Notes: generated from the letters alone by a model not told the origin. A DNA stretch of 64,000 nucleotides from an uncultured Pseudomonadota bacterium (GCA_913057905.1 CAJXPB010000001.1:1178001-1242000); one strand, 5' to 3'; numbered from the stretch's first letter, positions 44,364 to 53,048 are shown. Numbers and translations: made by a program.

Positions 44364-45485
44364 ATGGCAGTACCTCGACCTTATTTGAAAAAGCTCGGTC
44401 TCATCGCCGGACTTCTCGCCGTGGTTGCGACCGGCTGTAAGAAAGATAGCCAAGAGACCAAAGAAACAGCCAAACAACCGCAAAAGGACGAAAAGAAGGC
44501 CGACGACACACCGATCGCCGAGATGTCCAAAAAGCAGCTCATCTCGACGGCCCGCAATAAGACGGGCGCCTTCGGCACGCTGCCCGACACATTCCCCTCC
44601 GAGGACAATCCGATCACCGAGGAGAAGGTCAAACTCGGGCGCATGCTCTACTACGACAAGCGGTTCTCGAAGGACAACAGCATCTCGTGCAATTCGTGCC
44701 ACATGCTCGACGAGTACGGCGTCGACCGACGCCCGACTTCGCCGGGCCACGACGACACCCGCGGCCCGCGTAATTCGCCGACGGTCTACAACGCCGCCGG
44801 TCACATCTCCCAGTTCTGGGACGGCCGGGCCGCCGACGTCGAGGAGCAGGCCAAAGGCCCCGTTCTCAACCCGATCGAGATGGGCATGCCCAGCAAGGAA
44901 AAGGTCAACAAACAACTCACCCAGATCGACGGATACCCGAAACTCTTCAAGAAGGCATTCCCCAAGCAGGACAATCCGGCCAATTTCGACAACATGGCCA
45001 AGGCGATCGGGGCGTTCGAGCGTAAGCTGACGACGCCGGGCTCCGACTGGGACAAGTTCTTGAAGGGCGACGACTCCGCCATGAGCAAAGAGCAGCTCAA
45101 GGGCTTTCTGACGTTTCGGCAGACCGGCTGCGACACCTGTCACACCGGTGAGCTCGTCGGCGGTTCGATGTATCAGAAGCTGGGGCTGGTCAAACCGTGG
45201 CCCGACAAAGAGGACCTTGGCCGCTACGAAGTCACCGAGAAAGAATCGGACAAAATGAAGTTCAAAGTCCCGAGTCTGCGCAACGTGACCGAAACCGCTC
45301 CGTACTACCACGACGGCTCGATCGAGTCGCTGGAGAAGGCCGTCCGAAAGATGGCCGTCCATCAACTCGGCAAGGAGCTCAGCGACCAACAGGTCGAGTA
45401 CATCATTGCGTACCTGGAGTCGCTGACCGGCGAGATTCCGAGCGACTACATCGAAAAACCGACGCTCCCGGGAAATCAGGGCTGA
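44364..45485 (+). CDS. CcpA-type diheme cytochrome c peroxidase, lipoprotein
   Basis: A 373-residue diheme protein with CNSCH and CDTCH heme motifs. The segments VKLGRMLYYDKRFSKDNSIS, DTRGPRNSPTVYNAAGHISQ, FWDGRAADVEEQAKGPVLN, IEMGMPSKEKV and FKVPSLRNVTETAPYYHDG are those of classical bacterial cytochrome c peroxidase, which reduces hydrogen peroxide in the periplasm. The signal peptide ends in VVATGC, so it is lipid-anchored, and a Lys-rich linker follows. The ATG of MAVPRPYL is chosen. It is closer to standard CcpA than the MauG-like protein near 14 kb. It appears to be transcribed alone. Confidence 0.93.
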   Translation: MAVPRPYLKKLGLIAGLLAVVATGCKKDSQETKETAKQPQKDEKKADDTPIAEMSKKQLISTARNKTGAFGTLPDTFPSEDNPITEEKVKLGRMLYYDKRFSKDNSISCNSCHMLDEYGVDRRPTSPGHDDTRGPRNSPTVYNAAGHISQFWDGRAADVEEQAKGPVLNPIEMGMPSKEKVNKQLTQIDGYPKLFKKAFPKQDNPANFDNMAKAIGAFERKLTTPGSDWDKFLKGDDSAMSKEQLKGFLTFRQTGCDTCHTGELVGGSMYQKLGLVKPWPDKEDLGRYEVTEKESDKMKFKVPSLRNVTETAPYYHDGSIESLEKAVRKMAVHQLGKELSDQQVEYIIAYLESLTGEIPSDYIEKPTLPGNQG

Positions 45486-45499
45486 CGCTTGCTTTTGTC

Positions 45500-45524
45500 C
45501 CCGGGGGAGCGGTGCTTCCCCGGG
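45500..45524. terminator. GC-rich hairpin between convergent genes
   Basis: An 11-bp stem (CCCGGGGGAGC with GCTTCCCCGGG, one G-U pair) and a 3-base loop lie 15 bases after the peroxidase stop. No T-run follows on either strand, so it may slow polymerase or act with Rho rather than be a canonical terminator. A second weaker repeat, GTCGGCG/CGCCGAC, follows at about 45552-45575. Confidence 0.4.
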
Positions 45525-45573
45525 ATCGGCTCCCGGGATAGACCACGATGGTCGGCGGGCATCCGCGCGCCGA

Positions 45574-46029
45574 CTACTCGTCCTGATCCGTCAGAGATCT
45601 TCCGGCCGCCTGCTCGGGATGTCCGACGCGTTCGACGAACGCCCCCTCGGACCACCAGGGCACCAGTTTCAAGATCTCCAGGGCCAGCTCTTCGGCTGAG
45701 AGGTCTTCTGCCGAGGCGGAATGGTCACCGGTCAGGCGCCACCGCCCCTCGCGGCGTTCCAGCCGAATCGGCGTCTCCGCCTCCTGACGCGAGAAGACCA
45801 GCTCGCCCTCCTGGGCAGACTCGACATCGACGAGTGGGGTCGGTTCGGCCTGGTCGTCCCCAAGGGCGAACTCGTCGAACAAGTCGCGTAGATCCGCAGC
45901 CGTCTCCTCGGGCGCGCCTCCACGCCGCAATACCCCTTCCATTGCGTCGACGAGGTCGGTTCGCATCTTCTGTAGCTGGCTCAGAAAGGTGTCGGGACTC
46001 ATGTTCCCGATGTCGGGTACGTCGGCCAT
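45574..46029 (-). CDS. Small acidic cytoplasmic protein, unidentified
   Basis: A 151-residue soluble acidic protein beginning MADVPDIGNMSPDTFLSQLQ. Its ATG has GGAGG at SD distance. The N-terminus looks helical with KMRTDLVDAMEGVLRR; the middle has a short beta region (LVFSRQEAETPIRLERREGR) and the end is helical with paired Trp (KLVPWWSEGAF). It lies 38 bases after the two-domain FabG gene in the same direction, so both are probably co-transcribed. No family recognised; a link to acyl-chain metabolism would rest on position only. Confidence 0.72.
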   Translation of the reverse strand: MADVPDIGNMSPDTFLSQLQKMRTDLVDAMEGVLRRGGAPEETAADLRDLFDEFALGDDQAEPTPLVDVESAQEGELVFSRQEAETPIRLERREGRWRLTGDHSASAEDLSAEELALEILKLVPWWSEGAFVERVGHPEQAAGRSLTDQDE

Positions 46030-46067
46030 CTTCGGTCCTCCATTCTTGATTCAGAGCTGAGAAGGGT

Positions 46068-47495
46068 TCATTCGCCCAGCCACGCACCGCCGCAGACTCG
46101 CAGCACGTCCCCGGAGATACCCTGGGCGAAGGGAGTCGCGAGATATGCCACCGCTTCGGCGACATCGTCGGGACGGCCCGCCTGGCGAAACACATTCATG
46201 CGTCGTGCGACCTCTCGGATGGCGGCGGGCATCTGGCGGGTCATCTCGGTCTCGATAAAGCCCGGAGCCACGGCGTTGACTGTAATACCCCGGTGCCCGA
46301 CGCGCTCGGCCATGCGACCGACCCAGCCGATCAGACCCGCCTTTCCGGTCGAGTAGTTCGTCTGGCCGCGATTTCCCGCGATGCCAGTGACCGACGAAAT
46401 ACAGATGATCCGCCCGCCGTTGTTGAGGGCTTCGCCCCGTTCGAGCGCTTCGGTCAACGCGAGTGGTGCCTCGAGGTTGACGTTCAGGCTGTCTCGCCAG
46501 GAAGAACGACGCATATTTGCCAGCGTGCGGTCACGGGTAATCCCGGCGTTGTGTACCAGAATATCGATTCCTCCCTCGCGCTCGGCCCGGTCGACCACCG
46601 CATCGGGGGCTCTGCCCTCGGTGATATCCAGTGCCATGGCTTCGCCGCCAACCCGACGCGCCACGGCCTCCAGGTGTTCGCTGGCCGGAAGATCGACGCA
46701 CAGAACACGGGCTCCTTCGCGGGACAGAGTGTCGGCAATCGACGCGCCTATTCCGCGAGCAGCCCCTGTCACCATGGCTGTTTGTCCCTCGAGCGTCTGG
46801 CGCCGCTCTTTGAGTGTGCCCGCGTCGCTGGCACGTGCGCTCACCCGGAGAGACTGCCCGGAGACGTACGAGGATCGAGGCGTCAGCAGAAACGACAACG
46901 GCCCGTCGAGCCGCTCCGCCGAGCCCTCGTCCACACGGACCAGGTGCACGCTCGATCCGTAGGCGCCAAGCTCCTTGGCCAGGCTCTTCACAAAGCCACC
47001 GAGTCCGCGCTGCACCGCAGCCACTTCCGGGGAGCCGGCGCCCTCGGGAGGGCGCCCCAGAATGATGACGCGCCCATTGTCGGTCAGGTCCTCCAGTTTC
47101 GGCTGAAACAGGTCATAGAGCCGGTCGAGATCCCCGGTAGCCGCAAATTCCGTGGCGTCCAGAACCAGTGCATCGAAATTCCCGGCCGGCGTCCCGTCCG
47201 TGGCGTACCGCGAAAGGGCGGTACCACGGGTTTCCGCCAGACTCTCCAAGGTCTCGGACGCGGCGGAACGCTGATCCAGCGAGACCTCCGCGCCGTTGTC
47301 CAGACACGTGCGCACCACCGGTTCGAGCGCCTCGCTCTCGGGGGTCGACCAGATGGCGACCGAGCGACGCGTCAGCTCTCGCTCGCGCCACGGCGACCGA
47401 CGTCGTTCCAGATTCGGCGGCACCGGAATGCCCGCCGACTCCGCCAGGGCTCCCAGCCACGGTCGCTTGCCGAGGTCCAACAGATAATCATCCAT
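46068..47495 (-). CDS. fabG: Two-domain (high-molecular-weight) 3-oxoacyl-ACP/CoA reductase FabG
   Basis: A 475-residue short-chain dehydrogenase. The C-terminal SDR domain (about 235-475) is complete: TGAARGIG (about 242-250) for NAD(P), NAGITRDRTLANM, SSVTGIAGNRGQTNYSTGKAG with catalytic Ser, Tyr and Lys (about 365-384), and NAVAPGFIETEMT. The N-terminal half is a degenerate Rossmann-like domain (FDALVLDAT, VIILGRPPEG), as in mycobacterial FabG4-type enzymes of about 450 residues, which reduce long-chain 3-oxoacyl-CoA. Its ATG follows AGGAG. The 277-base gap to the divergent stress-protein gene holds promoters and a short tandem repeat. Confidence 0.9.
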   Translation of the reverse strand: MDDYLLDLGKRPWLGALAESAGIPVPPNLERRRSPWRERELTRRSVAIWSTPESEALEPVVRTCLDNGAEVSLDQRSAASETLESLAETRGTALSRYATDGTPAGNFDALVLDATEFAATGDLDRLYDLFQPKLEDLTDNGRVIILGRPPEGAGSPEVAAVQRGLGGFVKSLAKELGAYGSSVHLVRVDEGSAERLDGPLSFLLTPRSSYVSGQSLRVSARASDAGTLKERRQTLEGQTAMVTGAARGIGASIADTLSREGARVLCVDLPASEHLEAVARRVGGEAMALDITEGRAPDAVVDRAEREGGIDILVHNAGITRDRTLANMRRSSWRDSLNVNLEAPLALTEALERGEALNNGGRIICISSVTGIAGNRGQTNYSTGKAGLIGWVGRMAERVGHRGITVNAVAPGFIETEMTRQMPAAIREVARRMNVFRQAGRPDDVAEAVAYLATPFAQGISGDVLRVCGGAWLGE

Positions 47496-47711
47496 CCTTT
47501 GGTATCTCCTACAGAGGGTCGTCTCAGGTCACCTCCATCATATCGGTAGACCCGCGTTGTCCGAATCGGAAAACCGGAAATAACCGGGGACGACCGTGCT
47601 ACGCCGCGAAAGAATGCACTTGCGGTCCCGCCGTACGCAATAATTTCGCATCGGCGTTGCAAGCGACCACCGATGACCCGACACTCGTTTCTGGAACGAT
47701 TCCTGCATTCT

Positions 47712-47741
47712 CTATCTGTGCCACTGCTATCTATGCCACTG
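47712..47741. repeat. Tandem 15-bp repeat upstream of the stress-protein gene
   Basis: CTATCTGTGCCACTG is followed immediately by CTATCTATGCCACTG, differing at one base, with a decayed third copy (CCATCGACACTGC) after it. It lies 32 bases before the ATG of the universal stress protein, where an operator or leader element could sit. Confidence 0.7.
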
Positions 47742-47772
47742 CCATCGACACTGCTCAATGGAGGTCAGGACC

Positions 47773-48612
47773 ATGCAAGACCAGAGACCATACAAGATCG
47801 CCCATGCCACGGATCTCGACCCCGAGGGCGGGATCGCCTTCGAGCACGCCGTCGGCATGGCCTGCCGGACCGCCGGTAAACTCTATACCTTGCACGCCGC
47901 CACCGAAGGATCGGCAAAATCGCCCCGGGAGTTGCCAAACTCCGAGGACCTTCTGAACCGCTGGGGCTCGGTCAAGCGTCCCCTCGATTGCTCGGAGCAC
48001 TCCTCGGTCAATTTCGAGCGAATCATCCATACCTGCTGCGATGACCCCGTCGACACCCTGCTCGATGCGCTCGACACCATCGAACCCGATCTCCTGGTCG
48101 TCGGAAAGCATCGGACGCCGGGTGTCTGGGGGTTCATTCACGACTCGGTCGCCGAGTCACTCGCCCTGAACGCCAGAATTCCGACGTTGTTCGTGCCAAT
48201 TGGCGGAGACGGGTTCATCTCGTCGGCTCGCGGCGAGTGTAGTCTGGACCGGATCCTCGTGCCTGCCGAATCGGAACGAACCCTTCTGCAGGCTCTGGAT
48301 GCAGCCCACCGCATGGTCGAAGCCCTCGACATCGATCCCCCGACATGGTCGATTCTGCACGTCGGTGAAGGTGGGGACGTCGGCAACTTCGTCCTGCCCG
48401 AGTTCGACCCGCCGATCGAAGCCGAGGTCACCCATCGGCCCGACCAAGACCTCGCGGAAGCGATCCTTGAAGAACAGGAGCGGCTCGAGGCAGATCTGCT
48501 GGTGATGGGAACGCGCGGACACGATTCGATCGCGGACGTATTCCGGGGCAGCCAGACGGAGCGAGTCGGCCGCCGGACCCGCCGTCCCCTCTTGTCCGTT
48601 CCGATCACATGA
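47773..48612 (+). CDS. Tandem universal stress protein (UspA family)
   Basis: A 279-residue cytoplasmic protein of two Usp domains. Domain one (YKIAHATDLDPEGGIAFEHA ... LLVVGKHRTPGVWGFIHDSV) and domain two (LDRILVPAESERTLLQALDA ... DLLVMGTRGHDSIADVFRGS) each follow the family order; the second has the ATP-loop-like MGTRGHDS. The ATG of MQDQRPYK has GGAGG eight bases upstream. Such proteins bind ATP or dimerise in stress responses. It stands alone before ctaA. Confidence 0.87.
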   Translation: MQDQRPYKIAHATDLDPEGGIAFEHAVGMACRTAGKLYTLHAATEGSAKSPRELPNSEDLLNRWGSVKRPLDCSEHSSVNFERIIHTCCDDPVDTLLDALDTIEPDLLVVGKHRTPGVWGFIHDSVAESLALNARIPTLFVPIGGDGFISSARGECSLDRILVPAESERTLLQALDAAHRMVEALDIDPPTWSILHVGEGGDVGNFVLPEFDPPIEAEVTHRPDQDLAEAILEEQERLEADLLVMGTRGHDSIADVFRGSQTERVGRRTRRPLLSVPIT

Positions 48613-48717
48613 GTGCCCGTCCGGGGCGGTGGAGGGCGTAGTGCAACCTGCGGTTGACCGACCGCATCTCATGCTGCAGAACGTGCGATGCATCGACCGA
48701 CCCTCGCGGATCACACC

Positions 48718-49692
48718 ATGCCCTCCACATCTCGCCACAACCGATTTGCATCCGCCGCCTGGGTGTTTTTGGGCTACCTGATGCTCGTCTTGCTGCTTGG
48801 AGCCTGGGTCCGTATCAGTTTTTCCGGAGCAGGCTGTGGCGACCACTGGCCGACCTGTCACGGACAACTCGTCCCGGACACCTCGAACCAGAAGACGTGG
48901 GTTGAATTTTCTCACCGCGTCACAAGCGGGCTCGCGGGACTTCTCGGCCTGGGACTCTTTGTGTGGGCGTGGCGCCGCTTCGAGCGGGCCCACCGGGCGG
49001 TCAAGGCCGCCGGGGCGACGTTGTTTTTTCTGATCACCGAGTCGTTGATCGGTGCCGTGCTGGTCAAGGGCGGATTCGTCGAGCACGACGACTCCGTCGG
49101 TCGCGCCATCGTCATCGCGCTCCATTTGGTCAACACCCTGGGCCTGACAGGATCGGCGGTGCTGATGGCCTGGTGGGCCTCCGGTGGGCGAGCTCCCGAG
49201 TTGACCGGTCGTCGCAGACTCGAGTGGCTGCTCGGACTGGCCCTCGGGGGGCTGATTGTCACGAGCATGGCCGGAGCGGTGACCGCTCTGGGCGACACGC
49301 TGTTTCCGACCGACCCGACCCTGGGAGGCGGCCTGTTGGACAAGATTCGCTCCGACGTATCCGCGTCGAATCACTTTCTGGTTCGCCTGCGGATCATCCA
49401 TCCGATTCTATCTGTCGTCGTCGGGATCTACGTGATGACGATCTCCGCGATGCTCGCCGCCGAGGAATCTGACGGCGTCACCGGTCGACTCGCCTGGGCC
49501 ACCTTTGGAATCGTCGTCGTCCAGCTCGTCATCGGACTCCTCAATATCTGGCTCGGAGCCCCCGGCTGGATGCAACTCGTCCATCTTGCGCTCGCCCAGC
49601 TCCTCTGGCTGACCGTGCTGCTTCTGACCGTTGAAGCACTCGGGACCTCGACTGCTCCCGAATCCTCCTCAACACATCCCGGCTCCCGATGA
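48718..49692 (+). CDS. ctaA: Heme A synthase, CtaA/Cox15 family
   Basis: A 324-residue membrane enzyme that oxidises heme O to heme A for cytochrome aa3-type oxidases. Eight hydrophobic spans are visible. AGCGDHWPTCHGQ holds the conserved cysteine pair of the first periplasmic loop. Heme-ligand His candidates lie in VEFSHRVTSG, IALHLVNTLG, LRIIHPILSV and MQLVHLALAQ. The ATG of MPSTSRHN is chosen; an in-frame ATG ten codons earlier is possible. It overlaps the glycosylase gene by ATGA, an unusual pairing. The presence of heme A implies aerobic respiration. Confidence 0.9.
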   Translation: MPSTSRHNRFASAAWVFLGYLMLVLLLGAWVRISFSGAGCGDHWPTCHGQLVPDTSNQKTWVEFSHRVTSGLAGLLGLGLFVWAWRRFERAHRAVKAAGATLFFLITESLIGAVLVKGGFVEHDDSVGRAIVIALHLVNTLGLTGSAVLMAWWASGGRAPELTGRRRLEWLLGLALGGLIVTSMAGAVTALGDTLFPTDPTLGGGLLDKIRSDVSASNHFLVRLRIIHPILSVVVGIYVMTISAMLAAEESDGVTGRLAWATFGIVVVQLVIGLLNIWLGAPGWMQLVHLALAQLLWLTVLLLTVEALGTSTAPESSSTHPGSR

Positions 49693-50627
49693 CACTCGAG
49701 ATCCGATCGACCGCTCCCCACGATTTCTACATGAGCCTCGACGTCGACGAGTACTTCGAGGCCGAATACGAGCCGATGGATATCTTCCGGACCGGGTATG
49801 CGCGCCCCCTGACGCTGTCGGACCGGAATGTCCTGGCGGTCATCGACTGGAACGAGGACCCGGAAGAGCCCGTGTTTCGCGTCGATTTTCCGGGTACGTC
49901 CTTGTCGGCCGATGAGGAGGACCAAGCCCGAGAGGCCGTCGCGCGCATGCTGGGGACTGAGCTCGATCTCGAGGGGTTCTACGAGCGAGTCGACGGTGAC
50001 GATATTCTCGGCCCGCTGATCGAGGAGCACTACGGATTTCGGCGACTCTCGCTGGCGAATTTCTATCAGGACGCCATCCGTTCGATCATCCACACACGGA
50101 TCTCCCACGGTCCCACGCGCAAACGGATGGTCCAGGATGTGCGCGAGGCCTATGGAGAGGCCTTCGAATTTCGCGGCACCACCTACTACTCGTACCCGAG
50201 GCCCGACGTCCTCCAGAACATCGATCCGGTCGACTTTCGAGACTACGGTGTCTCGAAGCGGAAGGGCGAATACATCACGGGGATGGCAAAGGATATTGTC
50301 GACGGCCGGCTCGACCTCCGGCAGATGGAATCCGTCGATCCCGATGAGTTCTACCGCCGGGCCCAGGAGATTCGGGGAATCGGGCCATCGACCGCTCAGT
50401 CGTTGATGCTCCGACGCAATCGGTCCGATGCCGTCTTTCCGTCCCACAAGTCCAAGGGGAAAGAGAAGGGGATCCGGCGTTGGATACTGATGAGTTACGG
50501 GCTCGACCCGCACGAAACCAGCGAGGAGGATTGGCAGGCACTTCGAGATCGCTGGCGAGGCTACGAAGCTCTCGTCTCCCAGTACTTCTACTACGACTGG
50601 ATCCTCTCGGAGAAATCCGAGCAGTAG
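49689..50627 (+). CDS. HhH-GPD DNA glycosylase, AlkA-like, with altered catalytic site
   Basis: A 312-residue protein with an AlkA-like layout. An N-terminal beta domain (DIFRTGYARPLTLSDRN) precedes a helical core with FYQDAIRSIIHTRISHGPTR and the helix-hairpin-helix EIRGIGPSTAQSLMLRR. In most family members the HhH is followed by V-F-P-x-x-D with the catalytic Asp; here the sequence is DAVFPSHKSKGKEKG, so Lys stands where Asp is expected. The C-terminal WRGYEALVSQYFYYDWIL fits the family. Activity is therefore uncertain: the protein could be inactive, use a different residue, or use Lys for Schiff-base chemistry. It is translated with ctaA through an ATGA overlap. Confidence 0.78.
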   Translation: MTLEIRSTAPHDFYMSLDVDEYFEAEYEPMDIFRTGYARPLTLSDRNVLAVIDWNEDPEEPVFRVDFPGTSLSADEEDQAREAVARMLGTELDLEGFYERVDGDDILGPLIEEHYGFRRLSLANFYQDAIRSIIHTRISHGPTRKRMVQDVREAYGEAFEFRGTTYYSYPRPDVLQNIDPVDFRDYGVSKRKGEYITGMAKDIVDGRLDLRQMESVDPDEFYRRAQEIRGIGPSTAQSLMLRRNRSDAVFPSHKSKGKEKGIRRWILMSYGLDPHETSEEDWQALRDRWRGYEALVSQYFYYDWILSEKSEQ

Positions 50628-50643
50628 ACCCGCGGAGCAGACG

Positions 50644-51333
50644 ATGTACTATCGCTGGAAAGATGGACGCGTCATTGTAAAGACGACGATCTGGGGTGCG
50701 ATGGAGGACGATGCGCGCCAGACACTGCAGCATCTGGCGGCCCACGTCCGCGCTCAAACGACGGCCCTCGAGACCTCCCAGCCGGAGGCCGACCAGTCGG
50801 TCGGCATCGTGCGCAACGGGCCGGTGCGCCAGATCGCCGAACCGGACCGGGAGTTTTCGCTCTTCTTTTGCCATCTGCCCGGCGACAGAAGCGAGTTCCG
50901 GGGTCAACCGGTCGACTACAAATGCGTGGCCCCTCATGCCCCGGTTCAAGGGAACCGAGCCTTCGATACGGCGGTCGAAAGCACCGATGGAGTCCTGCTG
51001 GTGATCGACGGAAGCCCCGACGGGCTCGAGCAGGCTCGCCACGCCCTGGACGGCCTCGTCGAACGGCTCTCAGAGCGCTACACCGACGATCCGGTCGAGC
51101 TGTTTGGCCCGGACGGACCGGTCTCCCTGGTCGTACTTGATGTCGGCCCGCGCGAGAACACGAACGAACATGACGGCGTATACTCCTCGCTGGGCCTGCC
51201 CTCGTCGGTGCAGGTCATCGAGCAGAACCACGCCGAACCGCTCGAGTCGGCGGCGCATGCATTCTACGCGCTGACCGACGCCATCGCGCCACATCTCGAA
51301 GAGGCGGCCAAATCGGGTCGCCTTCCCGTCTGA
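50644..51333 (+). CDS. MglA/Ras-like protein lacking the P-loop (pseudo-GTPase candidate)
   Basis: A 229-residue cytoplasmic protein. The middle matches the switch II to strand 4 region of MglA-type small GTPases: FSLFFCHLPGDRSEF, then AFDTAVESTDGVLLVIDGSP, followed by helix and VSLVVLDVGPREN. The N-terminal segment MYYRWKDGRVIVKTTIWGAM aligns with the start of MglA but the GxxxxGKT P-loop is missing; only KTT remains. The nucleotide-base motif NKxD is also absent. It should not bind GTP normally, and may act as a scaffold or decoy in polarity control. Its ATG has GGAG upstream, and it is 16 bases after the glycosylase gene. Confidence 0.6.
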   Translation: MYYRWKDGRVIVKTTIWGAMEDDARQTLQHLAAHVRAQTTALETSQPEADQSVGIVRNGPVRQIAEPDREFSLFFCHLPGDRSEFRGQPVDYKCVAPHAPVQGNRAFDTAVESTDGVLLVIDGSPDGLEQARHALDGLVERLSERYTDDPVELFGPDGPVSLVVLDVGPRENTNEHDGVYSSLGLPSSVQVIEQNHAEPLESAAHAFYALTDAIAPHLEEAAKSGRLPV

Positions 51334-51338
51334 TGTCG

Positions 51339-52337
51339 TCAGTCGGTCTGATAGCCGAAGCCGACAAAGAGCCCGTGTACGACACTCTCGGTCGGCCCGC
51401 CAAACTGGCGCAGCACGCGGAGGTCGTAGCCGAGTTGTCCAAAAAAACGATCGGAGAAGCGGTAGCCGAAGGACGAACGAAAGTGGATATTGAGCTGCTG
51501 GCCGATCACACCGAACAAGGGACGAACCAGGCCCCGAAACTCGTCGGTCTGCCAACCGGCAAAGAGGCGTGCGCCACCTCCGACCAGTGTGGTGACCCCA
51601 TTGCCGGCCGACACCATGATCGAGGGCTGGACGGCCAGGATACCGTCACCCCGATTGAGACGTAGATGCGGACCGAAGTCGGCTTCCAGAAGCCACTCTC
51701 CGTCGCCGCCTAACATCGACGTCTGAAATCCGACCCCGTAGTGTCCGAATCCGAAGCGGCCCTCCAGGGTGCCGAGCCCGCCTCCTTCGACACCCCCACC
51801 GCCGCCCTCGAATGTCGCAAAAAAGCGCTCGACCCTCTCCGAATAGTCGAAATCGAGGGCGGGAGGCTGATAGGTATGGGAAGCAAGCGAGGCGGTCGGC
51901 GCGCCTCCGCAGATACTCTCTGCGTAGTTCCGGCACTGGCGCCGGCATTCTGCGCTGTCGGGGTCACAGGCTCGCACGCAGCCGTGGAACTCCTCGTAGT
52001 TGCACGGTCCCATCGGCCCCGGCTTCCGGGTGCGGACGACCGACTCGCCCTGGTCGGCCTCCTCGTCGTTCCCGCCGCTGGCGAGTGTCGTCAAAATCGC
52101 ACCGATGAGCCGCTCGATATCTTCTTCGTCTTCGGCGTCCCACCCCTTCGACCGGTCATCGGTTCTGGATCCCTTTCCCGACTGGCCGCCCCGGTGTTTT
52201 TTACCCTTGTAGGATTGAAACGGCTCTGCCTGCGTCGGCACGGCTATCGCTGTGACACCGCCGATTGCCCAGACCACCAGCATGAGCCGGAGATATCTCT
52301 GCAACGCCATACGCACTGAACGGGATCGGATGTTCAT
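51339..52337 (-). CDS. Secreted protein with Cys-rich segment and outer-membrane-barrel-like C-terminus
   Basis: A 332-residue exported protein. The leader LRLMLVVWAIGGVTAIAVPT ends in TQAEP (type I site). An acidic linker follows, then a four- to six-cysteine region (CNYEEFHGCVRACDPDSAEC) and, from about 170, a glycine-rich part with alternating aromatic strands (FGFGHYGVGFQ, GLVRPLFGVIGQQLNIHF, RFFGQLGYDLRVLRQF) ending in GYQTD, which suggests a small outer-membrane beta barrel or lipid-binding barrel. Its ATG directly abuts the stop of the upstream UPF0158 gene (TGAATG), so both are one unit. It is convergent with the MglA-like gene. Confidence 0.7.
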   Translation of the reverse strand: MNIRSRSVRMALQRYLRLMLVVWAIGGVTAIAVPTQAEPFQSYKGKKHRGGQSGKGSRTDDRSKGWDAEDEEDIERLIGAILTTLASGGNDEEADQGESVVRTRKPGPMGPCNYEEFHGCVRACDPDSAECRRQCRNYAESICGGAPTASLASHTYQPPALDFDYSERVERFFATFEGGGGGVEGGGLGTLEGRFGFGHYGVGFQTSMLGGDGEWLLEADFGPHLRLNRGDGILAVQPSIMVSAGNGVTTLVGGGARLFAGWQTDEFRGLVRPLFGVIGQQLNIHFRSSFGYRFSDRFFGQLGYDLRVLRQFGGPTESVVHGLFVGFGYQTD

Positions 52338-52856
52338 TCATTTTTCGGATCGAGAGCGTGAACTCCCGATCGTCATACCAAATCCCTGGTTGCGCAACCA
52401 CGAGCGAATGCGCCCTTCGGTGCGTCTGTTCCGAAACGCCCGCCATCGTCGAGCCTGGTCGGGATGATGCTCTAGCCAGCGACGAAACCTGCGGATCGTC
52501 TGGCGATTCGGTGGCGCACCCTTGAAGCGGTCCGCGCAGGAGGGGGCGTCGGCCATCCGCCAGAACGCCTGGATATCCTGCCACCGATCGCCGACGGCTT
52601 CGGCGGGCACCTCCAGAAACCGGCCGTCTCCGTTGCACCAGATATCGATACGCTGCTCGCGCGAGGCATTCACCCATGTCGGCTCGTCGCCATCGACATC
52701 CCCGTCGACGGGCGCGGTATGGTCAGAACACCAGATGACTCGGCCGGTTTCCTTGTCGAGGAAACACTCGAACGCGACGTCCACTTCCTGAAACGCCGTC
52801 CGCAGGTCGATAAAAGCCTCGCGCGTCATTTCAACATCCGATTTCTGTCGCACCAT
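52338..52856 (-). CDS. UPF0158 family protein
   Basis: A 172-residue cytoplasmic protein. FIDLRTAFQEVDVAFECFLD followed by KETGRVIWCS, then a central polar region, and PNRQTIRRFRRWLEHHP with RIRSWLRNQGFG, reproduce the UPF0158 pattern of a strand-rich N-terminus and a helical Arg-rich end. A GGGAGAG SD precedes the ATG of MVRQKSDVEM. A much longer open frame continues upstream, but it is antisense to the SLC13 gene and is not coding. The function of the family is unknown. It is linked to the barrel-like gene by an abutting stop and start. Confidence 0.75.
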   Translation of the reverse strand: MVRQKSDVEMTREAFIDLRTAFQEVDVAFECFLDKETGRVIWCSDHTAPVDGDVDGDEPTWVNASREQRIDIWCNGDGRFLEVPAEAVGDRWQDIQAFWRMADAPSCADRFKGAPPNRQTIRRFRRWLEHHPDQARRWRAFRNRRTEGRIRSWLRNQGFGMTIGSSRSRSEK

Positions 52857-53048
52857 TGTTGCTCTCCCACTGGTATCGCCGAGATTCCCCCTCCGTCGGA
52901 ATCGTTTCCCATGGATCGAACGCGTAGTCGGGCCGCAATCATCCCGAGTCGTCGAGATCTCCTTCCCATTTGCCGGTCCACCCACTATGACGACCGGACC
53001 GAATACTCTGCTCGGACCGATGCAACGTGCTGATATCGGCGCTGACTT

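Noticed and set aside
47712-47741. Start of a CRISPR array
   Set aside because: The copies are contiguous 15-bp tandem repeats without spacers, and no cas genes are nearby.
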